A DNA stretch of 64,000 nucleotides from Streptomyces hygroscopicus (GTDB taxonomy: Bacteria; Actinomycetota; Actinomycetes; Streptomycetales; Streptomycetaceae). Positions 41,435-49,135 of the stretch are shown here, one piece after another. How positions within the stretch are numbered: position 1 is the first letter of the stretch; every line of letters starts with the position of its first letter. A program made the position numbers and the translations under genes. The notes beneath the pieces are model-generated. The model was not told the DNA's origin and did no database searches. It saw nothing but the letters and a program-made list of their open reading frames with translations. The stretch lies in assembly GCF_026168105.1 (NCBI RefSeq), contig NZ_LBMW01000018.1, forward strand, positions 62,001-126,000. Direction: 5' to 3'.

Positions 41435-42243
41435 GAACGGATCTCCTGGGTGCAGCACTTGATGCCTCCGCCGGCCTTGTGGAACTCGGACAGGTCGACG
41501 GGGACGGGGTTGTAGCCGTGGTCGGCGAGCCGGGCGGCGAGCGCCTCGGCCTTCGGCGCGATGAAGACATGGCGTCCGTCGGAGACGGAGTTCAGTCCGA
41601 AGGCCATGGCGTCGTCCCGGGTGGCGAGGACCGCGTCCGGGTACAGCCGGGCCAGCACCTCCCGGCTGCCGGGCGAGAACGCCTCCGGGTAGTAGACGAT
41701 GTTGTCGTCGTCGAGGACGAACAGTGCCGTGTCCAGGTGGTAGAAGTACGGGTCCACCAGGGTCAGGCTGATCACCGGGTGACCGAAGAACTCCTGGACC
41801 TCGCGGTGGGCCTCGCGGGTCGTACGGAATCCGGTGCCGGCCAGCACGTACCGCCCCGTCCAGACCAGGTCGCCCTCGCCCTCGCACACGAACTCGGGGC
41901 GGTGGACGTCGTAACCGGCCGCCTTGAACCATGTCTCGTAGTGGACGGACTCGGGGCGCCGCTCGGGCGCGTGGAAGAGGGAACCGAAGACGCGGCCGTC
42001 GACGACGACCGCCGAGTTGGCGGCGAACACCATGTCCGGGAGGCCGGGGACCGGCTCCACGGCGTCGACGGTGTGGCCATGGGTGCGGTAGGCGTGGATC
42101 AGCGCCTGCCACTGCTCCCGCGCCAGATCCACGTCGACCTTCGCGTCGGGGTGCATCCAGGGGTTGATCGCGTACTGCACGGCGAAATGTCTGGGTTCAC
42201 AGACCAGGAAGCGCCGGCGGCGCGGCACACGGCTGTCGAGCAC
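41431..42243 (-). CDS. ddaH: dimethylargininase/arginine-deiminase-superfamily hydrolase
   Basis: A 270-residue guanidine-modifying enzyme. Members hydrolyse Nω-methylated arginines to citrulline or deiminate arginine derivatives. Catalytic residues: His in DPYFYHLDTALFVLDDD and Cys in the C-terminal KCCTQEIR; GLPDMVFAANSAVVVDGRV, VWTGRYVLAGTGFRT and LNSVSDGRHVFIAP are family blocks. The start is GTG 42243, preceded by GGAGGAACCCCTCT. It forms the first coupled gene of ddaH-rocD. A true ornithine-forming activity is not excluded. Confidence 0.83.
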   Translation of the reverse strand: MLDSRVPRRRRFLVCEPRHFAVQYAINPWMHPDAKVDVDLAREQWQALIHAYRTHGHTVDAVEPVPGLPDMVFAANSAVVVDGRVFGSLFHAPERRPESVHYETWFKAAGYDVHRPEFVCEGEGDLVWTGRYVLAGTGFRTTREAHREVQEFFGHPVISLTLVDPYFYHLDTALFVLDDDNIVYYPEAFSPGSREVLARLYPDAVLATRDDAMAFGLNSVSDGRHVFIAPKAEALAARLADHGYNPVPVDLSEFHKAGGGIKCCTQEIRS

Positions 42244-42319
42244 AGAGGGGTTCCTCCGCTCCAGGAATGTCGACTGAGGGTTGACACCAAGGTAGGAACT
42301 GCCGCAGACGGGCGACAAG

Positions 42320-42355
42320 GAACAATGATTGCGCGTTTACGCAGGAATGCTGCGT
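42320..42355. promoter_or_regulatory. AT-rich operator candidate upstream of ddaH-rocD
   Basis: In the 123-bp gap between lrp and ddaH, ACAATGATTGCG...CGCAGGAATG contains TGCG-CGTTTA-CGCA, a short inverted repeat in an AT-rich patch. Lrp/AsnC sites are loosely palindromic and AT-rich, so this is the best candidate for Lrp binding here. Confidence 0.35.
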
Positions 42356-42366
42356 CTTGGGCCGCC

Positions 42367-42870
42367 TCAGCGCACGTCTGCTGCGCGGTCCGGTGCGGCG
42401 TGGCTGGCGCCCGCCTCCGGACTGTCCGGGAGCAGATGCGACAGCACCATCACGCTGATCGTCTTCCGGATGAACGGCTCCGTACGGATGCGCTCCAGCA
42501 CCTCCTCGAAGTGCTCGACGTCCCGCGCCCGCACATGGAGCAGCGCGTCCGCGCCGCCGGTCACCGTCATCGCCGCGGTGATCTCCGGATGGTTGCGCAC
42601 GACCTCGGCCAGACGCCGTGGAGGGGCCGCGCCCTCGCAGTACACCTCGACGTACGCCTCCGTCCGCCAGCCCAGTGCCGAAGGCTGCACCGTGGCCGTG
42701 AACCCGGTGATCACGCCCGTCTCGCGCAACCGGTCCACCCGGCGCTTGACCGCCGTCGACGACAGGCCGACGGCAGCGCCGATCTCGGCGAAACTGGTCC
42801 TGGCGTTCGCCATCAGAGCAGTGATGATCTTCCGGTCGAGCTCGTCGAACGGCGCTGGCCTGCTGTTCAT
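42367..42870 (-). CDS. Lrp/AsnC-family transcriptional regulator
   Basis: A 167-residue regulator. The helix-turn-helix is at ~8-65 (LDRKIITALMANARTSFAEIGAAVGLSSTAVKRRVDRL) and the RAM effector domain follows (EVYCEGAAPPRRLAEVVRNHPEITAAMTVTGGADALLHV). The start at 42870 (MNSRPAPFDELDR) is preferred to 42909. It lies directly upstream of ddaH-rocD on the same strand and probably senses an amino acid to control them. Confidence 0.9.
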   Translation of the reverse strand: MNSRPAPFDELDRKIITALMANARTSFAEIGAAVGLSSTAVKRRVDRLRETGVITGFTATVQPSALGWRTEAYVEVYCEGAAPPRRLAEVVRNHPEITAAMTVTGGADALLHVRARDVEHFEEVLERIRTEPFIRKTISVMVLSHLLPDSPEAGASHAAPDRAADVR

Positions 42871-42947
42871 GCGGGCACTGTATCCAGCGGGAACGTCCAT
42901 GTTCGGCACATGTCCACGCGTACGGAATGCTCCTACACTCCACGTTC

Positions 42948-43703
42948 ATGCTGCGTGCCCTCGCCGTCGACGACGAACGCCCCTCGCTCGAGGAAATCCT
43001 CTATCTCCTGCGCGCCGACCCCCGCATCGGCAGCGTGGAGGGCGCGAGCGACGCGACCGAGCCGCTGCGCCGCATCAACCGCGCCCTGGAGTCCGGGCCC
43101 GACGGCCCCGACGCGATCGACGTCGTCGTCCTCGACATCCACATGCCCGGGCTCGACGGCCTCGAGACGGCCCGGTTGCTGTCCGGCCTGGCCAGGCCGC
43201 CACTCGTCGTGTTCGTCACCGCCCACGAGGGCTTCGCCGTGCAGGCCTTCGACCTCAAGGCCGTCGACTACGTCCTCAAACCCGTGCGCCGTGAACGCCT
43301 TGCGGAGGCGGTGCGCCGTGCCGCCCAGCTGCGGGAGACCGCGCCGCCGATCCCGGTGCACGAGCCCGACCCCGACCACATATCCGTCGAACTCGGCGGC
43401 GTGACACGGTTCGTGCCCGTCGAGGACATCACCCATGTGGAGGCGCAGGGCGACTACGCCCGACTGCACACCCCACCGGCCAGCCATCTGGTACGGATCC
43501 CGCTGTCCACCCTGGAGGAGCGCTGGCGCTCGCGCGGCTTCGTGCGCATCCACCGCCGCCACCTCGTCGCCCTGCGCCACATCGACGAACTCCGCCTGGA
43601 CGCGGGCACGGTGAGCGTCCTCGTCGGCTGCGCCGAACTCCAGGTCAGCCGACGGCACGCCCGCGAACTGCGGGACCTGCTGATGCGCCGGACGACGGGT
43701 TAG
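42948..43703 (+). CDS. LytTR-family response regulator
   Basis: A 251-residue LytR/AlgR regulator. The receiver domain (1-120) has the phospho-acceptor Asp63 in VVVLDIHMPGLDG, plus acidic DDE at 8-10 and Lys in VLKPVRRE. The LytTR DNA-binding domain spans ~140-250 (HVEAQGDYARLHTP, LEERWRSRGFVRIHRRHLVAL). The cognate kinase is the last gene of this operon. A TACACT -10-like box lies 9 nt before ATG 42948. Confidence 0.92.
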   Translation: MLRALAVDDERPSLEEILYLLRADPRIGSVEGASDATEPLRRINRALESGPDGPDAIDVVVLDIHMPGLDGLETARLLSGLARPPLVVFVTAHEGFAVQAFDLKAVDYVLKPVRRERLAEAVRRAAQLRETAPPIPVHEPDPDHISVELGGVTRFVPVEDITHVEAQGDYARLHTPPASHLVRIPLSTLEERWRSRGFVRIHRRHLVALRHIDELRLDAGTVSVLVGCAELQVSRRHARELRDLLMRRTTG

Positions 43704-43713
43704 GGGGAACGGC

Positions 43714-44070
43714 ATGCCCCAGGACCCCGCCGAACGCCGGGTCGTCGTCAGCGGGCCGCCCAGGCGCGCCCGCCGGGCCTCCGGCTACTACCGGCCGCGG
43801 ACCGAGATCGACGAACAGACGACCCTCGGCCACACCTATGTCCGATCGCTGATGCGCAGTCAGCTCCGGGCGGCGCTGGCCGTGTTCACCGTGCTGGTGC
43901 TCCTGGTGGCACCGCTGCCCCTGGTCTTCGCCGCCACCCGGAACACCGGCGCGGAGTGGGCCGTGCTCGGGTTCTGCCTCTACCCGCCGCTGGTCCTGCT
44001 CGCCCGCTGGTACGTGCGCCGCGCCGAGCGCAACGAGAAGGACTTCATCCGGCTCGTCGAGGACCGCTGA
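43714..44070 (+). CDS. small membrane protein, DUF485-like partner of SSS symporter
   Basis: A 118-residue protein with a basic cytosolic N-terminus and two membrane helices (LRAALAVFTVLVLLVAPLPLVFA; WAVLGFCLYPPLVLLARWYV), ending RRAERNEKDFIRLVED. This architecture and its place directly before a sodium:solute symporter match the DUF485 subunits that accompany acetate permeases. It is 11 nt after the regulator and 9 nt before the symporter. Confidence 0.75.
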   Translation: MPQDPAERRVVVSGPPRRARRASGYYRPRTEIDEQTTLGHTYVRSLMRSQLRAALAVFTVLVLLVAPLPLVFAATRNTGAEWAVLGFCLYPPLVLLARWYVRRAERNEKDFIRLVEDR

Positions 44071-44079
44071 GGGCGCGCC

Positions 44080-45792
44080 GTGAACCAGGACTACGCCGTC
44101 CCCGCGGTCGCCCTCGTCGTCCTGGCGACCGTCCTCGTCGGCGCCTTCGGGCTGCGTGTCTCCCGCACCACCTCCGACTTCTACGTCGCCTCCCGTACCG
44201 TCGGCCCCCGCCTCAACGCCGCCGCGATCAGCGGCGAATACCTCTCCGCCGCCTCCTTCCTGGGCATCGCGGGCCTCGTCCTCGTCCAGGGCCCCGACAT
44301 GCTCTGGTACCCGGTCGGCTACACCGCCGGCTATCTCGTCCTGCTGCTGTTCGTCGCCGCGCCGCTGCGCCGCTCCGGTGCCTACACGCTGCCCGACTTC
44401 GCCGAGGCGCGGCTCGCCTCGCAGCAGGTGCGCCGGCTGGCCGGGGCCTTCGTGGTGGGGGTCGGCTGGCTGTATCTGCTGCCCCAACTCCAGGGTGCGG
44501 GACTCACGTTGGCGGTGCTGACCGGAGCGCCCGAGCCGCTCGGCGGGATCATCGTCGCCGCCGTCGTGGTCGCCACCGTGGCCGCGGGAGGCATGCGAAG
44601 CATCACCTTCGTCCAGGCCTTCCAGTACTGGCTCAAACTCACCGCCCTCCTCGTCCCCGCGCTCTTTCTGGTGCTGGCCTGGCAGGGCGACGGGGCGCCG
44701 CGCGACGCCTTCGCGGAACCTGCCGCCTTCCGTGCGCACCGCGTCGTACGGATCGGTGACGACCTCGACCTGAGACTGTCCCGCCCGCTCGACGTTACGG
44801 CGACGGGCACGGTCGACGGCCTGAGGTACGCGGGACAGCGCGTCCCCCTCGCCGCCGGCGTCCACCGCATCGCACGCGGCACCCTGCTGAGCTTCACCCG
44901 GCGCGACCCCGTCCCGGTGGCCGACCGCGGCAGCGACGGCGATATGTCGACCTCACTCGCGTCCGGCCACGGGAAGCGCCCGCTCTACGCGACGTACGGA
45001 CTGATCCTCGCCACGTTCCTCGGCACCATGGGCCTGCCGCACGTCGTCGTCCGCTTCTACACCAGCCCGCACGGTGTCGCGGCCCGTCGCACCACCGTCG
45101 CCGTGCTCGGCCTGATCGGCGCCTTCTACCTCCTGCCGCCGGTCTACGGGGCGCTGGGCCGGCTCTACGCCCCCGAACTCACCCTCACCGGGAACGCCGA
45201 CGCCGCTGTTCTGCTGCTGCCCGGCCGGATGATCGGCGGGCTCGGTGCGGACCTGCTGGGCGCGCTGGTCGCGGGCGGGGCGTTCGCCGCGTTCCTGTCC
45301 ACCGCGTCGGGTCTCACCCTGGCGGTGGCCGGGGTGCTCGCACAGGACGTGCTGCCCTCGCGGGGCGTGCGGCACTTCCGGCTCGGCACGCTGCTGGCGA
45401 TGGCGGTCCCGCTGGCGGCGAGCGTGCTGGTCGGCGGCCTCCCGGTGGCGGACGCGGTGGGTCTCGCGTTCGCCGTGTCCGCGTCGTCCTTCTGCCCGCT
45501 GCTCGTGCTGGGCATCTGGTGGCGTCGGCTGACCCCGCCGGGAGCGGCCATGGGCATGCTGGTCGGGGGCGGATCGGCGTTCGCGGCAGTGGCGGCGACC
45601 ACGGCGGGCCGCGCCGGTACCGGCACCCTGCATGCGCTGCTCGCCTGGCCCGCGCTCTGGTCGGTACCCCTCGGATTCCTGACCATGGTGCTGGTGTCCC
45701 TGGCCACCCCGGGGCGGGTACCGACCGGGACGGCGGCGATTCTGGCCCGGTTCCATCTGCCCGAGGAACTGCGGGCGGAGGCGAAGGCATGA
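44080..45792 (+). CDS. cation/acetate-type sodium:solute symporter
   Basis: A 570-residue SSS-family transporter with ~13 membrane helices. SRTVGPRLNAAAISGEYLSAASFLG and YLVLLLFVAAPLRRSGAYTLPDFAEARL are ActP/MctC-type blocks. An extracytoplasmic insert at ~210-290 (RIGDDLDLRLSRPLDVT, GVHRIARGTLLSF) is larger than in E. coli ActP. It should import acetate or a short monocarboxylate. GTG 44080; its stop overlaps the kinase ATG by 4 nt. Confidence 0.88.
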   Translation: MNQDYAVPAVALVVLATVLVGAFGLRVSRTTSDFYVASRTVGPRLNAAAISGEYLSAASFLGIAGLVLVQGPDMLWYPVGYTAGYLVLLLFVAAPLRRSGAYTLPDFAEARLASQQVRRLAGAFVVGVGWLYLLPQLQGAGLTLAVLTGAPEPLGGIIVAAVVVATVAAGGMRSITFVQAFQYWLKLTALLVPALFLVLAWQGDGAPRDAFAEPAAFRAHRVVRIGDDLDLRLSRPLDVTATGTVDGLRYAGQRVPLAAGVHRIARGTLLSFTRRDPVPVADRGSDGDMSTSLASGHGKRPLYATYGLILATFLGTMGLPHVVVRFYTSPHGVAARRTTVAVLGLIGAFYLLPPVYGALGRLYAPELTLTGNADAAVLLLPGRMIGGLGADLLGALVAGGAFAAFLSTASGLTLAVAGVLAQDVLPSRGVRHFRLGTLLAMAVPLAASVLVGGLPVADAVGLAFAVSASSFCPLLVLGIWWRRLTPPGAAMGMLVGGGSAFAAVAATTAGRAGTGTLHALLAWPALWSVPLGFLTMVLVSLATPGRVPTGTAAILARFHLPEELRAEAKA

Positions 45793-46994
45793 GCGGTTTC
45801 GTCGCGGGCCTGTGCGTGGCCGTACTCCCGCTGCTCGCCGCCGGGTTCTGGCTCGGCCGACGCAACGGGCACCCCGAGAGCCTCGGCGGGCTCGGCACCC
45901 CCGTCGAGCACGCCACGTTCCAGACCCTGCACACCGCCTCCCTGGCGGCGCCGCCCCTGCGGGCCGGGCTCACCGAGGAGACGGCCCGCAGGGCCGCCCG
46001 CCGGCTGCGTACTCTGCTCGGCACCGACGCACTGTGCCTCACCGACCGTGAGACCGTGCTGGCCTGGGACGGCGCGGGCGAGCACCACCGCGACGAGGTG
46101 CTGGAGCGGCTCGCCGACCCGTTGGGGACCGGGCGCGGTGAGGCGTTCCGCCTGCGGTGCGAGGAGCCCGACTGCCCGCTGCGCTGGGCCGTCGTCGCCC
46201 CCCTCACCGTGGACGACCGAGTGCACGGCACGCTGGTGGCGTGCGCGCCCCGCGAGTCCGCGGTGCTCGTCCGGGCCGCGGGCGAGGTCGCCCGCTGGGT
46301 CTCCGTGCAGCTGGAGCTGGCGGATCTGGACCGGTCCCGTACGCGGCTCATCGAGGCCGAGATCAGGGCCCTGCGCGCCCAGATCTCCCCGCACTTCATC
46401 TTCAACTCGCTCGCCGTGATCGCCTCGTTCGTGCGCACGGACCCCGAGCGCGCCCGCGAACTGCTGCTGGAATTCGCCGACTTCACCCGCTACTCGTTCC
46501 GGAGGCACGGCGACTTCACCACGCTCGCCGACGAACTCCACGCCATCGACCACTACTTGGCACTCGTGCGGGCCCGATTCGGCGACCGGCTCTCCGTCAC
46601 GCTGCAGATCGCACCCGAGGTGCTCCCGGTCGCCCTGCCCTTCCTCTGCCTCCAGCCGCTCGTCGAGAACGCAGTCAAACACGGCCTCGAGGGCACCACC
46701 GACAAACGCCACATCAACATCACCGCGCAGGACGCGGGCGCCGAGGCGCGGGTCGTCATCGAGGACGACGGGGCCGGAATGGACCCGGAGTTGCTGCGTC
46801 GCATCCTCGCCGGAGAGATCAGCCCGTCGGGCGGCATCGGTCTGTCCAACGTGGACGACCGGCTGCGCCAGGTCTACGGCGACGACCACGGCCTCGTGAT
46901 CGAGACCGCGGCGGGGGCGGGCATGAAGATCACCGTCCGGCTGCCCAAGTACCAGCCGGGGGTGCATTCCGCGGGTCGCCCACCCCGGCAGTGA
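45789..46994 (+). CDS. LytS-like sensor histidine kinase
   Basis: A 401-residue kinase with a single N-terminal membrane helix (FVAGLCVAVLPLLAAGFWLG), a GAF-like region at ~45-175, the His_kinase domain with His202 in QISPHFIFNSL, and HATPase N-box ENAVKHGLEG with G-box DDGAGMDPELL and GIGLSNVDDRL. It lacks the multi-helix 5TM-LytS sensor, so input probably comes from the coupled symporter or a cytosolic ligand. ATG overlaps the symporter stop. Confidence 0.9.
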   Translation: MSGFVAGLCVAVLPLLAAGFWLGRRNGHPESLGGLGTPVEHATFQTLHTASLAAPPLRAGLTEETARRAARRLRTLLGTDALCLTDRETVLAWDGAGEHHRDEVLERLADPLGTGRGEAFRLRCEEPDCPLRWAVVAPLTVDDRVHGTLVACAPRESAVLVRAAGEVARWVSVQLELADLDRSRTRLIEAEIRALRAQISPHFIFNSLAVIASFVRTDPERARELLLEFADFTRYSFRRHGDFTTLADELHAIDHYLALVRARFGDRLSVTLQIAPEVLPVALPFLCLQPLVENAVKHGLEGTTDKRHINITAQDAGAEARVVIEDDGAGMDPELLRRILAGEISPSGGIGLSNVDDRLRQVYGDDHGLVIETAAGAGMKITVRLPKYQPGVHSAGRPPRQ

Positions 46995-46997
46995 GCG

Positions 46998-47156
46998 TCA
47001 GGTGCTGCCGCAGGCGACCATCCCGAGCGTGATCAGACCGAGCACGACCCAGCCGAACCACAGCCAGCCGTTGCTGCCGAGCGCCACCGTGTAGGCCGTC
47101 ACCACGACGAGCGCGCCGACGGTGAGCGCCCCCATCGTCTTCGTGGTACCGGGCAT
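46998..47156 (-). CDS. small membrane protein, 52 aa
   Basis: A 52-residue two-helix protein (MGALTVGALVVVTAYTVALG; LWFGWVVLGLITLGMVACG). GAGGAGGG precedes ATG 47156. It starts 13 nt after the Ser/Thr kinase stop and may be part of that operon. It ends 3 nt from the convergent histidine kinase stop. Function unknown. Confidence 0.7.
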   Translation of the reverse strand: MPGTTKTMGALTVGALVVVTAYTVALGSNGWLWFGWVVLGLITLGMVACGST

Positions 47157-47169
47157 CGCAACACCCTCC

Positions 47170-49131
47170 TCATGGTTCGTCCTTTCCCATGGTGCCCCCG
47201 TTCTGCTTGCGAACGGTGCAGACGACGAGATGAGTTCCGGACGTCCATGCGCCCTTCCCCGTCCAGGAAGCGGCCTCGTAGCGGGCGGGGTCGTAGCCGT
47301 AGTCCTTCGGCGGCACATCCCGCGCACACGCGGCGTCCGACAGGTCCTTGGCCCTGGTGAGGGTGGTGTCCGGGCCGAGCCGGGTGAAGCCGAGCACCTG
47401 CTGGTCGTGCGTTCCCCGGCAGGAGACCAGGCGCGCGACCCGCAACGACGGCGCGTCCAGACAGTCCCGTTTCTGCATGTTGGCCGTGTCGACGAACGTC
47501 ATGCCCGGCGCACGGTGGTCCCCGAGCGGCCCATACACCGGACCGTGCGCCCCCAGCACCAGACAGGCGGTGCGTCGGTCGGCCGTCTCGAATCCCGCCG
47601 GGCTCGGGACCACGGCGTAGCTGCGGACGTCCGCCAGATTCGCGCGGATCCCCTGCGTGCGCTGCTCGCACTCCGCGGGCCCACGTGTGCGCGCCTCGTC
47701 GGCGGACGCGCTCGCGACAACGGCCATGACCTGCCCGTCCGGGGTCCTGTCCGCGCAGCTCGGATCCACCGTCAACCGCGGAGCGCCGCCCTGGAACGGG
47801 CCCCCGGGCCAGTCGGCGACCACGCAGTCGCCCTCCTTGAGCGGGCGGGCCAGGGCAACCGCGTCGCCGTACGGTTTCGCCGTGCTGCCGGCCGTCCGGT
47901 TCGTCATGGCGTACCAGACGCCGCACAGGGCGAGGAGCAGACCGAGTGCGCAGGCGGTCAGGGCACGCAGCAGGTGCGACCGCCTGGGATGGCGCTCCCC
48001 GCGGCCGAACGGATGGCCGGAACCGCCCGCGTCCGGGCCGCTGAGGAGATGCTCCCCGTACGACGCCGACGGCGTGACCGGAGGCACGGGCCGTACCCGG
48101 ACGCCGGGCTCGGACCCCGCGGGCGGTGCCGTCCCCGGACCGCCGTACCCGGGGGCGGCACCGAAGCCGCCCACCGGCCGGCGGGGCGAGGTCTCGGTCC
48201 TCGTGTCGGACAGCTCCCAGGGTGGCTGCGACCCCAGGTCGACCCGGGTCCGAGGATGCGGCTGCGGGGCGACGACCGCGGCCAGCGCCGCCGCGGTGTC
48301 CGCCGCCGTGATCCTGAGGGCCGGGTCCTTGACCAGCATGGCGGCCAGCAGCGGCGCCAGAGCCCCGGCCCGCGCCGCAGGCCGGGGCTCCTCCAGTACC
48401 ACTGCGGTGATCTCGGCGAGCGGTGTGTCCCGCTCGAAGGGCCCGCATCCCTCCACCGCGAAGTACAGCGTGCAGCCCAGCGAGAACAGATCGGCGGCCG
48501 CGGTGGGCGGCCCGCCGGTGGCGCGCTCCGGCGCCAGATAGCCCGATGTGCCGATGAGTGCGGACGTCTTCGTGTACCGGGTCTCGCCCGCGTCCGGCTG
48601 CACCGAGATGCCGTAGTCGGTGAGCAGGACGCGGGCGTGCGGGGTTCCGGTGCGGTCCGGCGCCAGCAGGATGTTCGCCGGCTTCACGTCCCGGTGCATG
48701 ACGCCCCGCTCGTGCCCGGCGGTGAGCGCGTCGAGCACGGCGAGCCCGATACGGGCGGCCTCGGCGGGCGCGAGGGGGCCGTGCCCGTGGACCCGGTCGC
48801 GCAGGTCGAGCGCGCCCGCAACGTACTCCATCACGATCCAGGGCAGGCCCTCGTGCTCCAGCACGTCGTGCACGGTCACCACGTGCGGGTGGCCGCGCAG
48901 CCCGGCCGCGTGCCGGGCCTCGGCGCGGGCCCGGGCGACCCGGGCCGCGCGTTCCTCCGTCGCCTCGGCCGGGTCGCGGAACACGATCTCCTTGAGGGCG
49001 ACCTCACAGGCCAGCCGCTGGTCGTGGGCGAGCCAGACGTGACCCATGGCGCCGGCGCCGAGCCGGTTCAGCAGGAGGTAGCGGCCGGCGATGACCCGGC
49101 CCACTCCTGACTGTGGCGATCCTGAGGGCAT
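47170..49131 (-). CDS. membrane Ser/Thr protein kinase (PknB-like) with extracellular domain
   Basis: A 653-residue Hanks-type kinase. Gly loop GAGAMGHVWLA (25-35), Lys47, catalytic HRDVKPAN (Asp148), and DYG in place of DFG at 172-174; GTSGYLAPE activation loop follows. A linker rich in Pro/Gly (~300-385) leads to one membrane helix (~387-409) and a Cys-containing extracellular domain (410-653). It has no PASTA repeats; these are on the lipoprotein encoded 4 nt upstream. Likely a cell-envelope sensor kinase. Confidence 0.9.
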   Translation of the reverse strand: MPSGSPQSGVGRVIAGRYLLLNRLGAGAMGHVWLAHDQRLACEVALKEIVFRDPAEATEERAARVARARAEARHAAGLRGHPHVVTVHDVLEHEGLPWIVMEYVAGALDLRDRVHGHGPLAPAEAARIGLAVLDALTAGHERGVMHRDVKPANILLAPDRTGTPHARVLLTDYGISVQPDAGETRYTKTSALIGTSGYLAPERATGGPPTAAADLFSLGCTLYFAVEGCGPFERDTPLAEITAVVLEEPRPAARAGALAPLLAAMLVKDPALRITAADTAAALAAVVAPQPHPRTRVDLGSQPPWELSDTRTETSPRRPVGGFGAAPGYGGPGTAPPAGSEPGVRVRPVPPVTPSASYGEHLLSGPDAGGSGHPFGRGERHPRRSHLLRALTACALGLLLALCGVWYAMTNRTAGSTAKPYGDAVALARPLKEGDCVVADWPGGPFQGGAPRLTVDPSCADRTPDGQVMAVVASASADEARTRGPAECEQRTQGIRANLADVRSYAVVPSPAGFETADRRTACLVLGAHGPVYGPLGDHRAPGMTFVDTANMQKRDCLDAPSLRVARLVSCRGTHDQQVLGFTRLGPDTTLTRAKDLSDAACARDVPPKDYGYDPARYEAASWTGKGAWTSGTHLVVCTVRKQNGGTMGKDEP

Positions 49132-49135
49132 CCGC

